Positions 8,400-17,337 of a stretch of DNA of 32,283 nucleotides are shown one piece after another (position 1 is the first letter of the stretch; each line of letters starts with the position of its first letter). The position numbers and the translations under genes were made by a program. Below the pieces are notes generated by a model. The model saw only the letters and a program-made list of their open reading frames with translations, ran no database searches and had not been told where the DNA came from. The DNA lies in the NCBI GenBank assembly GCA_913052545.1, contig CAJXEF010000006.1, positions 1-32,283 on the forward strand, read 5' to 3'. The DNA comes from an uncultured Chloroflexota bacterium. GTDB lineage: Bacteria; Chloroflexota; Dehalococcoidia; UBA3495.

Positions 8400-10236
8400 C
8401 TCTTATGTGCCAATCCACTATACATTTGACACTTATGACCAATACAATGACCGTTCAACTCCACGAATCGACCGGAGATTTTTGAGCTTGCAGTTTTTAA
8501 ACTCCCCGCTATTGTTAACTCAGGTGGCCCTGTTTATCTCTATCTTGAGCTGTGTTAGCCCGCAGCCTACAATACTTATAGATGAAGCTCACCAACAGCC
8601 AATCCCATCTACGATGACCCCAACAGAAATGCCACGTCCTACTATTCAACCTCCTCATCCCATCCCAACTGTTACTCCGATTGTAGAACAGAATCATAGG
8701 ATACCAATTGGCCTATCTGGAGGAAGCCTAACCATAGCCAATTCTGCTCACACTCCCGATTTTGATGTGCACCAAACACACCAAAAGACGCTAGCCACAT
8801 TGGGACCTGGCTTAGCTTATAGCAGGTTGCTGCGTATCAAAACTGGTCCTCGAGTAATACAACCCAGTCTGATATTAGAATGTGACCTATGTCAAAGTTG
8901 GAAAATCAACTCGGATTTCTCTTATGAGTTCCTATTACCATCGACTACACGTTGGCAAAATATCTCCCCTGTCAACGGCCGCAACCTTGTGGCTTCGGAT
9001 CTCATATATAGTTATAACAGGCTCGAGACTGAATCGTGGCCGTATTCAACTTTATTCAAAGATCGTGGCGTCTCTGAGTTTTTAACTAACGGTCCCACTT
9101 CCCTTAAAATTGAGCGTGGCTTCTTAGATACAGATGTGCTCTTAGCATTAGCAGACGGCCATAGTAAAATAGTTGCCCCAGAAGTGGTAAGGGATTACGG
9201 AGATCTGAAACAGGGTCCAGTGATAGGTACGGGCCCTTGGATTTGGGAAAGCACCGAACCTGGGGTTGGGACTAAGTTAAGCCGAAATCCTGATTATTTC
9301 GAACCAGGATTTCCTTATTTAGATAACCTATTCATAAAAACTATTAAACCTGAATACGACCCCTACCCTAACCGAAAACGACAGGTGGCAGCTTTCAAGA
9401 CTGGATTAGTCGACGTGGTCGCCCTTTCATCAAAAGAATGGGACTCATTACAATCTAGCGCTACTCAATTCAACTCATATAAATCCGAATCTAATCATGC
9501 AGAAATTCTATTCTGGTTTAATACAGGGACTCAACTTGGCAGCAACAGGGAAATACGCCAAGCTGTTTTTTACTCTATAGATCCCTGGGAAAGCCTACAT
9601 TCCATTTGGAAAGACCTCGGTTCTGTTAATATGGGCATCCCAGTTTCCAGTCCTGATTGGTTGTTGCCCAGAAAAACAATGCGGCAGAAATATTTCGCCA
9701 ATCCCTCTGAAGCGCGAACTAAACTAGAAAACCATAAAGACAAAGGATCTTTCGACATACAAATAGCTCTAGCTGATTCTAGCCAAGAAATGCTTGTCTA
9801 TGGCCAGTCAATCGAAGAAGATCTCAAAGCAATCGGATTCAATCCTACCATTCGTGTAATCCATACAACGCATCATGCTGAGTTACTCGGCAAAGAAAAC
9901 AATCCGTTTGATTTAATGATAGGTAGAGTTCCAACCGTCGCCTCCACCAACGGTTTTCTGTTGGCCCTTATCCATAATGAGGGTCCTGTAAATTTGCTGA
10001 GACATCATGACAAAGAAATAAACCGCTTAATCGAGATCCAAATCACTGAAGATGATCAGGATGAGAGAAAGCGGCAACTTTTGGAGCTTCAAGAATATTT
10101 GCTTGAGGAAGCTTACTTTTATAGCCCAATTAGCAGTAGTACCAGCTGGGCATTCATCTGGGAACTACAGGATTTTTATCCTAATACGGCTCTTTCCGAA
10201 TATATTTTTTGGGCAAAAACGTGGTTAAATCCATAA
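8365..10236 (+). CDS. Extracellular solute-binding lipoprotein, family 5 (ABC transporter SBP)
   Basis: Substrate-binding protein of the peptide/nickel (SBP_bac_5) class. A hydrophobic signal ends in ISILSC (Cys at residue 63 from the ATG), a usable lipobox, followed by a Pro/Thr-rich linker to about residue 115. The binding-protein fold follows: SGGSLTIANS, LVASDLIYSYNR, VIGTGPWIWE and PDYF..G.PYLDNLFIKTIKP are typical of the family. The only in-frame ATG is 8365, which gives an unusually long n-region and a 35-nt overlap with the DinB gene. A TTG at 8482, with GGAG four bases upstream, gives a signal of normal length and may be the true start. No permease or ATPase gene is in the window, so the transporter is encoded elsewhere or the protein is an orphan receptor. 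Confidence 0.88.
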   Translation: MHFPLTIQRLINSYVPIHYTFDTYDQYNDRSTPRIDRRFLSLQFLNSPLLLTQVALFISILSCVSPQPTILIDEAHQQPIPSTMTPTEMPRPTIQPPHPIPTVTPIVEQNHRIPIGLSGGSLTIANSAHTPDFDVHQTHQKTLATLGPGLAYSRLLRIKTGPRVIQPSLILECDLCQSWKINSDFSYEFLLPSTTRWQNISPVNGRNLVASDLIYSYNRLETESWPYSTLFKDRGVSEFLTNGPTSLKIERGFLDTDVLLALADGHSKIVAPEVVRDYGDLKQGPVIGTGPWIWESTEPGVGTKLSRNPDYFEPGFPYLDNLFIKTIKPEYDPYPNRKRQVAAFKTGLVDVVALSSKEWDSLQSSATQFNSYKSESNHAEILFWFNTGTQLGSNREIRQAVFYSIDPWESLHSIWKDLGSVNMGIPVSSPDWLLPRKTMRQKYFANPSEARTKLENHKDKGSFDIQIALADSSQEMLVYGQSIEEDLKAIGFNPTIRVIHTTHHAELLGKENNPFDLMIGRVPTVASTNGFLLALIHNEGPVNLLRHHDKEINRLIEIQITEDDQDERKRQLLELQEYLLEEAYFYSPISSSTSWAFIWELQDFYPNTALSEYIFWAKTWLNP

Positions 10237-10245
10237 ACCTATTGC

Positions 10246-10701
10246 TTATTTTGTACAATCCCTTTCATATTGGTCTAATCCCTCCTCCAATGCCAACCAT
10301 GGTAACAGTGCACATTTGATCCGTACCGGATAATCCCGCACAACTTTCATTGCAACCAAATCTCCAAGTGCCTCGCTCCCATTATCACCTTGCAACAAGC
10401 TTCGAAAATGACGATCTATGGCTAAAATACTTTCCCTGTTTTTGCCCACAAGAATTTCGGACATCATTGAGGCAGTAGCCTGTAATATCGAGCATCCCTC
10501 TACTTCGTTACTAATCCGACATATGCTCCCTAGTCGATCAAATTGTATTTTCAATTTAACACGATCACCGCAAAACGGATTGAATTCTTCTATCTCTACA
10601 TCAGGTTGCTTTAGAGGCTCCCTGCATTTGGGGTTACGGAAATGTTTTAATATAACATCCCCGTATAGCCCATTTAGAGGCAAATCCGGTTGTAATGTCA
10701 T
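10246..10701 (-). CDS. Second SufU-like Fe-S assembly protein
   Basis: Paralog of the adjacent SufU, 151 residues. It keeps all zinc/sulfur-transfer positions: Cys and Asp in NPFCGD, Cys in EGCSI and Cys in RIKCALL. It differs from the neighbour in the N-terminus, in the central loop and in GCSILQATASMM where the other has GCAISRASASLM. In known SufU proteins these residues bind zinc and take sulfur from SufS. It is the last gene of the suf operon, 119 nt beyond sufU across an AG-rich spacer with no clear promoter. The start has no evident ribosome binding site. Its stop is only 9 nt from the convergent solute-binding gene. Confidence 0.88.
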   Translation of the reverse strand: MTLQPDLPLNGLYGDVILKHFRNPKCREPLKQPDVEIEEFNPFCGDRVKLKIQFDRLGSICRISNEVEGCSILQATASMMSEILVGKNRESILAIDRHFRSLLQGDNGSEALGDLVAMKVVRDYPVRIKCALLPWLALEEGLDQYERDCTK

Positions 10702-10820
10702 AAGATCATTTTATGTCGATTAACTCAAAAGAGGAAGAGGCGGGAAAAGCACAAGTTGGGGCTGTTCAAAGGAGAAGAGCATTATGCATAAGCAAGTGTC
10801 CCAGTTGCCCAAGCATTCGC

Positions 10821-11270
10821 TTATTCAGTCGTCACATCTTCAACATTATCTTCAATGGCAGCTTTCATGGTGTGCCAAGCTAATATCGCACATTTAATTC
10901 GGCTAGGGAATTCAGCGACGCCTGCCAGTGTTTCCAAATCCCCAAGCTGGTCATAATCTAATACAGCGTCTGGTTCCGTAAGCATCTTTCTAAATTGGTC
11001 GAATACATTTTCTGCGTCTTCGAGATTCTGCCCTTTTATACTTTGAGTCATCAATGAAGCAGAAGCTCTGGATATTGCACACCCTTTACCTTGAAACCCT
11101 ACGTCCGTGATTACACCACCAGTTATTTGCAGGTAAAGACTTATTTGGTCACCACAAAGGGGGTTATATCCATCAGCAGTATGGCTATATGGATCTAACT
11201 TTCGAAAATTTCGTGGCTTACTATTATGTTCCAACAATATCTCTTGATAAAGATCATTAAGGTTAGACAT
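10821..11270 (-). CDS. sufU: SufU sulfur-transfer / scaffold protein
   Basis: Zinc-dependent partner of SufS that accepts persulfide sulfur for Fe-S cluster assembly. The 149-residue protein is the usual family length. It shows NPLCGD, GKGCAISRASASLM and RIKCAILAW, so all three Cys and the Asp are present. Its ATG overlaps the sufS stop by one base (TAATG), a typical translational coupling. A second copy follows downstream. Confidence 0.95.
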   Translation of the reverse strand: MSNLNDLYQEILLEHNSKPRNFRKLDPYSHTADGYNPLCGDQISLYLQITGGVITDVGFQGKGCAISRASASLMTQSIKGQNLEDAENVFDQFRKMLTEPDAVLDYDQLGDLETLAGVAEFPSRIKCAILAWHTMKAAIEDNVEDVTTE

Positions 11271-12505
11271 TAACTAAACACCTCGATTACACGATCTATA
11301 CCTCTCACGAGAACATCAATTTCTTCTTTTGTATTGTAAAAAGCTAATGAAGCCCTAGCTGTAGCTGGAACACCGAAACGATCCATTAGGGGTTGAGCGC
11401 AATGGTGCCCAGTACGTATCGCAATACCTTCGGCATCCAAAATGGTCCCGATATCATGGGGGTGAACCCCTTCCATAATAAATGATATCACGCTGCCTTT
11501 TTTATCGGCTGTACCAATAATTTTTAGCCCTTCAATGCCGGAAAGCCTGTCAGTTCCATATTGGAGTAATTCAGACTCGTAGACAGATATCTCATCCATT
11601 CCTATAGTTCCGACATAGTCTATTGCTGCCCCAAGCCCTATCGCTCCTGCAATATTTGGTGTGCCTGCCTCAAATTTATTAGGCAACGTGTTATATAAAG
11701 TCTCTTCGAAAGTCACTGATCGAATCATTTCGCCGCCAGCTTGGTATGGTGGCATTTCCTCTAGGAGCGATCCCTTCCCATACAGAACTCCAATCCCTGT
11801 CGGACCATAAAGTTTATGACCGGAAAAAGCGTAGAAATCACAGCCTAAATCCCGTACATCCACACCAAGATGAGCAATAGCTTGTGCTCCGTCTAATAAA
11901 ACCGGCACCCCATGTCCATGCGCGATGTCAACAATTTCTTTTGCAGGATTAATGGTCCCCAAAGCATTCGATTGGTGGACTATAGATACTAGCTTGGTAT
12001 TAGCTGTAAAGAGACGCTCATATTCATCTAATAGTAATTCTCCAATGTCGTTCACAGGAACTACTCTCAATTTTGCCCCCTTTTCTTGGCACAGGATCTG
12101 CCAGGGCACAATATTAGAATGATGTTCCATAGACGAGATAATGATCTCATCTCCTTCAGAAATACAAGATCGCCCAAAAGTTTGAGATATTAAATTGATA
12201 CCTTCGGTCGTTCCCCTGACAAATATGATCTCTTCATCTTTTTCGGCATTGATAAACCGTCTAATTTTTGCTCGAGCTTCCTCATAGTCGTCCGTCGCTC
12301 GTTGACTTAGAGTATGCACCCCACGGTGAACATTAGCATTTTCTGTGGAGTAATAATTGACCAAGCTGTCTATAACAGATTGTGGTTTTTGGCTTGTGGC
12401 AGCATTATCTAGATAAACGAGCGGCTTCCCATTGATCATCTGAGCAAGTACGGGGAAATCAGCCCTTATCTTATCGACATCAAATTGAAAGTAATTAGAG
12501 CTCAC
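11270..12505 (-). CDS. sufS: Cysteine desulfurase SufS
   Basis: PLP-dependent group II cysteine desulfurase of 411 residues that frees sulfur from cysteine for the SufBCD scaffold. Visible motifs are the start PVLAQMINGKPLVYLDNAATSQKP, EHHSNIVPWQ, the PLP lysine in FSGHKLYGP and the persulfide-forming Cys in RTGHHCAQPLM. The short active-site loop and RxGHHCA motif mark the SufS rather than the IscS/NifS type. It overlaps sufD by 4 nt and sufU by 1 nt in the same operon. Confidence 0.97.
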   Translation of the reverse strand: MSSNYFQFDVDKIRADFPVLAQMINGKPLVYLDNAATSQKPQSVIDSLVNYYSTENANVHRGVHTLSQRATDDYEEARAKIRRFINAEKDEEIIFVRGTTEGINLISQTFGRSCISEGDEIIISSMEHHSNIVPWQILCQEKGAKLRVVPVNDIGELLLDEYERLFTANTKLVSIVHQSNALGTINPAKEIVDIAHGHGVPVLLDGAQAIAHLGVDVRDLGCDFYAFSGHKLYGPTGIGVLYGKGSLLEEMPPYQAGGEMIRSVTFEETLYNTLPNKFEAGTPNIAGAIGLGAAIDYVGTIGMDEISVYESELLQYGTDRLSGIEGLKIIGTADKKGSVISFIMEGVHPHDIGTILDAEGIAIRTGHHCAQPLMDRFGVPATARASLAFYNTKEEIDVLVRGIDRVIEVFS

Positions 12506-13857
12506 GAGATTCCTCTCAGAGCAATACCGGGCGATTCTACCGCTCCCGAATATAGCCTATCCAAATAATCCCGCAATCCATCAGAGCTCACTTTATCAAT
12601 AATCTCCCCGGCATATGCTTGGATCAAAATGCGGCCAGCAGTTTCAAGATCTAAACCCCTGCTCCTCATATAAAATAAAGTTTCTGCATCGATATGGCCG
12701 GCAGTTGCCCCATGCCCACATTTCACATCATCTGCGTAAATAAACAAACTCGGCTTACTATCTACTTCAGCGTCTTCAGATAACAGTAAATTTTTATCGG
12801 TCTGTTGAGCATCAGTATGTTGCGCATCTTTATGGACTAATACGGTTCCACCAAAGACAGCACGGGATTGTCCATCTAAAATACCTTTATACAACAACCG
12901 ACTAGTCCCGGATGGCTTAGCATGTTCTATATTAATAAAATTATCCATATGTTGAGATCCGGAGGTCAAATAAAGGCCGTTTAAATTACACTTCGCCTCC
13001 GGACCGTCGATCAGAACGTGTAGATCTGACCGACCTAATTTCGCACCCCTAGTGAAACTACAAGAGGTAAATTCACTGTATTCTGACTGATAAACTCGGC
13101 TGATCCCGACATGATAAGCTAGCTCATTTTCTATCAACAACCGGGAATGCTGGACTTGCGCTCCGTCTGCCAGAACAATCTCGCTGACGGCATTTGTAAA
13201 GCCAACCTCTTCAGAAAGGCTCACATAGCTTTCATGCACAGTGAAAGAGCTGTTCCTTTCCGCAACTATTAGAAGCCTAGGGTAGGTTACTAGGGGCGAT
13301 CCTCTGCCGGTAGAAACGAACACCACATTTAATATTTCCGGAACGGCTACGTCCTCCGGAACAGTTATAAACACACCATCGTGTAAAAAGGCCGTGTTCA
13401 GGGCCGAAAACGAATCATCATCGGCGGAAAGATATTGGCCCAAATGAGCACGAAGTATTTCAGTATGACTTTCAGGAACATTTTCCAATCCGCCAGCGTA
13501 AATCCCATTCCCCATTAGCCGATTTGACAGACTGTCTGAGTAACGGCCGTCGATGCAGACCAAATTCACCCATTCATTATCCCATGGGCAATTACTAACC
13601 ACGTCTTCTCGGGTGATATAATCATCGGGATCGAGATCTGTACGATGCCTGAAATTTAAGTTCGCGATCGGGGCCACATTGGTATATTTCCATTTTTCAT
13701 TTCCGCGACGTTCTACAGGCATACCCACTTCTATGAACCGAGACCATGCCGTGCCTCTGAGTTCCGATAACCAAGCTAACTCGGTTGCGGACCGAGCCTC
13801 CCCCATCGCGGCGAAATCACTAGCATATGTGGCATATTTATCTTTTGATTGTGTCAT
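12502..13857 (-). CDS. sufD: Fe-S cluster assembly protein SufD
   Basis: Component of the SufB-SufC-SufD scaffold, 451 residues. The N-terminal region is divergent as usual. The beta-helix core has LNGLYLTSGSQHMDN and FGGTVLVHKDAQHTDAQQTDKNLLLS, and the C-terminus has the conserved KCGHGATAGHIDAETLFYMRSRGL with the His important for cluster assembly. The ATG follows a 92-nt gap after sufC and lacks a strong ribosome binding site. Its end overlaps sufS by 4 nt (ATGA). Confidence 0.95.
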   Translation of the reverse strand: MTQSKDKYATYASDFAAMGEARSATELAWLSELRGTAWSRFIEVGMPVERRGNEKWKYTNVAPIANLNFRHRTDLDPDDYITREDVVSNCPWDNEWVNLVCIDGRYSDSLSNRLMGNGIYAGGLENVPESHTEILRAHLGQYLSADDDSFSALNTAFLHDGVFITVPEDVAVPEILNVVFVSTGRGSPLVTYPRLLIVAERNSSFTVHESYVSLSEEVGFTNAVSEIVLADGAQVQHSRLLIENELAYHVGISRVYQSEYSEFTSCSFTRGAKLGRSDLHVLIDGPEAKCNLNGLYLTSGSQHMDNFINIEHAKPSGTSRLLYKGILDGQSRAVFGGTVLVHKDAQHTDAQQTDKNLLLSEDAEVDSKPSLFIYADDVKCGHGATAGHIDAETLFYMRSRGLDLETAGRILIQAYAGEIIDKVSSDGLRDYLDRLYSGAVESPGIALRGIS

Positions 13858-13949
13858 TTTTAATTACAACTAAAATGGATTCAACTCTGGCGGGCCAATG
13901 GTGATATACCGAGCTAAGATCCCCCGTTTAAACCTGATCTCCCAGTCCA

Positions 13950-14732
13950 TCAAGGGCTGCTAGGCTCTTTAATCCAATCATATCCTTTAGCTTCCAGCTC
14001 TAACGCCAACTCCGGACCACCAGATTGAACTATCTTTCCATCTACCAGAACGTGGACATAATCGGGAGTAATATAGTTCAGCAATCGTTGGTAATGAGTA
14101 ACCAACACCATAGCATTATCCGATCGACGGAGTTTATTAATCCCATCAGCTACTATTCTCAAAGCGTCGATATCTAACCCTGAGTCTGTCTCATCTAGTA
14201 ATGCCAGAGTCGGCTCTAACATAGCCATTTGCAAGATCTCGTTCCTCTTTTTCTCACCACCAGAAAATCCCTCGTTAACCGCTCTCCGAACCAACTCGTC
14301 ATCTATCTCGACGACTTTAGTCTTCTCCCTTAACAAGCGGTCAAAATCCCGGGCACTCATTTCTTCGTCACCGTGGTGCTGACGTTTCGCATCAACAGCC
14401 GCTTTTAAAAATTGCCATGTTCTGACCCCAGGCAACTCGACAGGGTATTGAAAGGCCAGAAATACTCCTAAACGAGCTCTTTCCTCTGGCTCTAAACCCA
14501 GTAAGCTATTGCCTTGATACAATGCTTCTCCATTTGTGACGGTATAATCCGGTTTTCCGGCCAATGAATTCGCCAACGTGCTTTTCCCTGATCCATTAGG
14601 TCCCATTATCGCGTGCACTTCTCCTTCATGCACCGTCAAATTTAATCCCTGCAAAATCTCTTGGTTTCCAACAGAAACATGTAGATCCCTAATTTCTAAA
14701 AGAGGTGTCCCTTCAGCTTGTTGTTTAATCAT
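13950..14732 (-). CDS. sufC: Fe-S assembly ATPase SufC
   Basis: ABC-type soluble ATPase that drives the SufBCD scaffold. The 260-residue protein has Walker A GPNGSGKST, signature SGGEKKRNEILQMAML, and a Walker B/D-loop reading LALLDETDSGLDIDAL, the form specific to SufC. The His switch is in LVTHYQRLL. It starts 6 nt after sufB; an AAGG touches the ATG, so initiation may rely on coupling. Confidence 0.97.
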   Translation of the reverse strand: MIKQQAEGTPLLEIRDLHVSVGNQEILQGLNLTVHEGEVHAIMGPNGSGKSTLANSLAGKPDYTVTNGEALYQGNSLLGLEPEERARLGVFLAFQYPVELPGVRTWQFLKAAVDAKRQHHGDEEMSARDFDRLLREKTKVVEIDDELVRRAVNEGFSGGEKKRNEILQMAMLEPTLALLDETDSGLDIDALRIVADGINKLRRSDNAMVLVTHYQRLLNYITPDYVHVLVDGKIVQSGGPELALELEAKGYDWIKEPSSP

Positions 14733-14738
14733 CCTTGG

Positions 14739-16205
14739 CTAACCAACTGTTCCTTCTAAACTTACTTTCAATAACTGCCCTGCTTCCATAGCAAATTCAA
14801 ACGGCAATTCTTGGAATATGCCACGGCAGAATCCGTTAATAATCATGTGGTGGGCATCTTCTACAGAAATACCTCGCTGCTGGCAATAAAAAAGCTGTTC
14901 GTCGCTCACCTTTGAGGTGGTGGCTTCGTGTTCCAGCTGCGCCGTAGGATTCTTGACCTCGATGTAGGGGACCGTATGTGCCCCACATTGATCCCCAATT
15001 AGCAAGGAGTCACACTGTGTGAAGTTTTTCGCATTGGTCGCTGAAGGATTAATTTTCACAAGGCCCCTATATGTATTTTCCCCCTTTCCGGCAGAGATAC
15101 CCTTGGCGACGATCGTACTTTTAGTATTTTTCCCGAGATGAATCATCTTAGTCCCGGTATCCGCTTGCTGGTAGTTATTAACTAAAGCAACCGAATAAAA
15201 TTCACCGACGGAATTATCTCCTTGCAGTATCACGCTGGGGTATTTCCAAGTGATTGCAGATCCAGTCTCGACTTGGGTCCAAGAGATTTTCGAATTCACC
15301 CCTAAGGCCTTCCCTCTCTTGGTTACAAAATTATAGACACCACCTTGTCCTTCTTTATCACCAGGGAACCAATTTTGAAGGGTTGAATATTTAATCTCCG
15401 CATCATCTAAAGCTACTAACTCGACAACAGCAGCATGTAGCTGGCTGGTTTTACGCATCGGTGCAGTGCAACCTTCTAAATAACTAACGTAACTGCCTTC
15501 CTCAGCTATAATTAAAGTGCGCTCGAACTGCCCAGAATCCGCTGCATTTATCCGGAAGTAAGTCATAAGTTCCATGGGGCATCTGACTCCCTTGGGGATG
15601 TATGCAAAGGACCCATCGCTAAATACCGCAGAGTTCAACGTTGCATAATAGTTATCTGCATAAGGAACAACTGACCCTAAATATTTTTTAACTAGTTCCG
15701 GATGGTTTCGTACAGCCTCAGTCATCGAGCAAAAGATGACACCTGCTTTTTCAAGCGTTTCTTTATAAGTAGTGGCTACGGAAACACTGTCCAGAACAAC
15801 ATCTACAGCCACCCCAGCCAGTTGTTTTTGCTCTTCCAGCGGGATACCAAGTTTGTTAAATCCTTCAATGAGATCTGGATCAACTTCATCTAGACTTTTG
15901 GGCCCATCTTCTTTACTTTTAGGAGCAGCATAGTAATGGATATCCTGAAAATCGATGGGCGGATGCGACACATTCGCCCATGTTGGTTCACTGTAGTTCT
16001 GGCGCTTCCAAAAATCAAAGGCTTTTAAGCGCCATTCCAGCATCCAATCAGGCTCATTTTTCTTTGCTGAAATCATTCTCACCACATCTTCTGAAAGACC
16101 CTTCGGAAAAGCCTCCTCATCGATGTCCATGGTGAATCCCCATTTATAATCTGAATCAAGCTCACTTGATTCAGTATTACGGGAAATAACCCTTTGGTTT
16201 GTCAT
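14739..16205 (-). CDS. sufB: Fe-S cluster assembly protein SufB
   Basis: Main scaffold subunit of the SUF machinery. From the ATG at 16205 it has 488 residues, near the family norm. GAGGAG lies 6 nt upstream, whereas the frame extended to 16361 would translate the promoter and operator region, so I rejected it. Conserved blocks include the N-terminal [49 protein letters not shown]-like [32 protein letters not shown] and the closing [18 protein letters not shown]. First gene of the suf operon, with a promoter and an IscR-like operator upstream. Confidence 0.97.
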   Translation of the reverse strand: MTNQRVISRNTESSELDSDYKWGFTMDIDEEAFPKGLSEDVVRMISAKKNEPDWMLEWRLKAFDFWKRQNYSEPTWANVSHPPIDFQDIHYYAAPKSKEDGPKSLDEVDPDLIEGFNKLGIPLEEQKQLAGVAVDVVLDSVSVATTYKETLEKAGVIFCSMTEAVRNHPELVKKYLGSVVPYADNYYATLNSAVFSDGSFAYIPKGVRCPMELMTYFRINAADSGQFERTLIIAEEGSYVSYLEGCTAPMRKTSQLHAAVVELVALDDAEIKYSTLQNWFPGDKEGQGGVYNFVTKRGKALGVNSKISWTQVETGSAITWKYPSVILQGDNSVGEFYSVALVNNYQQADTGTKMIHLGKNTKSTIVAKGISAGKGENTYRGLVKINPSATNAKNFTQCDSLLIGDQCGAHTVPYIEVKNPTAQLEHEATTSKVSDEQLFYCQQRGISVEDAHHMIINGFCRGIFQELPFEFAMEAGQLLKVSLEGTVG

Positions 16206-16273
16206 AGGATACTCCTCGAGGACATTACGCTCGAAACTAGACTTTATAGTCCCCGTTGTCTGCGTAATAATTG

Positions 16274-16298
16274 ATTGTTGACTAGTTTGGTCAACAAT
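16274..16298. promoter_or_regulatory. IscR type 1-like operator at the suf promoter
   Basis: Perfect inverted repeat ATTGTTGAC-N7-GTCAACAAT, 25 bp in all. Compared with the E. coli IscR type 1 motif (half sites ATASYYGAC and GTCRRSTAT, same overall length), 21 of 25 positions agree by my alignment from memory. It covers the predicted transcription start of the suf operon, the place expected for a repressor. The regulator gene itself is not in the window. Confidence 0.65.
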
Positions 16299-16299
16299 G

Positions 16300-16328
16300 A
16301 TCCTATCATTGGCATTCATAGCTGTCAA
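16300..16328 (-). promoter_or_regulatory. Promoter of the suf operon
   Basis: On the minus strand TTGACA (16323-16328) is perfect, followed after 17 bp by TAGGAT (16300-16305, 4 of 6). Transcription should start near 16293, inside the 25-bp inverted repeat, leaving a leader of about 88 nt before sufB. A second, weaker pair (TTGACC within the repeat, then ATTATT after 17 bp) is also possible. Confidence 0.6.
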
Positions 16329-16341
16329 CGCAATGTATAGG

Positions 16342-16347
16342 TATAAT
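16342..16347 (+). promoter_or_regulatory. Possible -10 element for tatD
   Basis: TATAAT on the plus strand, 77 nt before tatD, with no recognisable -35 at the proper distance. It would make the suf and tatD promoters divergent and partly interleaved. Confidence 0.3.
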
Positions 16348-16423
16348 AGTTTCGCCAACATTATTATTCCCGGTAAATTAACCGAGCTTTATAAAGCAAC
16401 AAAATACAGCTGGAGCATTTTTC

Positions 16424-17224
16424 ATGCCAGACAATCTCTTTCTCAGCGATGCCCATACACATTTAGACCAATATGGACCTGGTGAAATTGAGGGAATAGT
16501 TGCACGGGCAGTCAGCGCTAACGTGTTATTTATAGTTTGTGCCGGTACTACTTTGACATCTACTCAAGCCTGCATTCAATTGTCCGACGCCTACCCCATA
16601 TTCTATGCCGGAGTTGGAATACATCCCATGGAAGCTGAAAAGGAAATCGACGATAACACTTATGACCAATTGAAAAAGCTCGCCGAGGATAATGAAAAGG
16701 TCGTTTGCATTAGCGAGATCGGTCTTGACTATCTACCAGAGTCACCAGACCCGGTTATACAGGACCAAGTATTTCGGCAACAAATCCGCTTAGCGAAGGC
16801 TCTCAGACTACCACTTATTTTTCATTCTCGAGAATCCCATCCTGATGTCTTCCGTATCCTTAGGGAGGAACACGCCGGCGATGTAGGTGGCGCAATGCAT
16901 TATTTCCAGGGAGACCAAGCCACAGCAGAAGAAGCTATCGATTGTGGCTTTTACATATCCTTAGCTCGCCCATTAACTCGCCTACCGGAGCTACAAGCAG
17001 TCGCAAAAGTCATTCCTTTATCTAACATAGTTTTGGAAACCGACGCGTACCCTCAGCCATTCAAAAAAAATCGTAACAGTTGGACAGAACCCCGGCACTT
17101 GGAGAATATCGCCCAACAATTAGCGGATCTTAAGGGTCTATCGATAACCGAAATAGCGGACGTCACTACAGGTAATCTTGCAGGATTATTGAATTTAAAA
17201 CATTTACTCGTTTCTGATATTTAA
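16424..17224 (+). CDS. tatD: TatD-family metal-dependent DNase
   Basis: TIM-barrel metallohydrolase of 266 residues; relatives are 3'-5' DNases or act in D-Tyr-tRNA/DNA repair contexts. The metal ligands are all visible: HTH in SDAHTHLD, Glu in EIGLDYL, His in FHSRE, His in AMHYF and Asp in LETDAYP. GGAG lies 8 nt before the ATG. It is divergent from the suf operon and probably transcribed alone or with the DUF1802 gene downstream. Exact substrate unknown; TatD/YcfH paralogs cannot be separated by eye. Confidence 0.92.
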   Translation: MPDNLFLSDAHTHLDQYGPGEIEGIVARAVSANVLFIVCAGTTLTSTQACIQLSDAYPIFYAGVGIHPMEAEKEIDDNTYDQLKKLAEDNEKVVCISEIGLDYLPESPDPVIQDQVFRQQIRLAKALRLPLIFHSRESHPDVFRILREEHAGDVGGAMHYFQGDQATAEEAIDCGFYISLARPLTRLPELQAVAKVIPLSNIVLETDAYPQPFKKNRNSWTEPRHLENIAQQLADLKGLSITEIADVTTGNLAGLLNLKHLLVSDI

Positions 17225-17253
17225 ACTCCTTCGAATACCGAAGTCTGGTCACG

Positions 17254-17282
17254 TTGAGACTCATTCTTCAAAATGGTACCAT
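17254..17282 (+). promoter_or_regulatory. Possible promoter for the DUF1802 gene
   Basis: TTGAGA (17254-17259, 5 of 6) and TACCAT (17277-17282, 4 of 6) are 17 bp apart and 56 nt before the chosen start codon. Confidence 0.35.
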
Positions 17283-17337
17283 TGAGCCAAGTATTTCAAA
17301 CGATTGCACTACTAGTTAAATGAATCGGGGGCGGCAG

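Noticed and set aside
16274..16298. SufR-type operator
   Set aside because: SufR sites have CAAC before GTTG; here the order is GTTG then CAAC, which fits the IscR type 1 form instead.
16206..16361. N-terminal extension of SufB to 16361
   Set aside because: It would translate across the promoter and the inverted repeat, lacks similarity to SufB, and a GAGGAG-preceded ATG exists at 16205.
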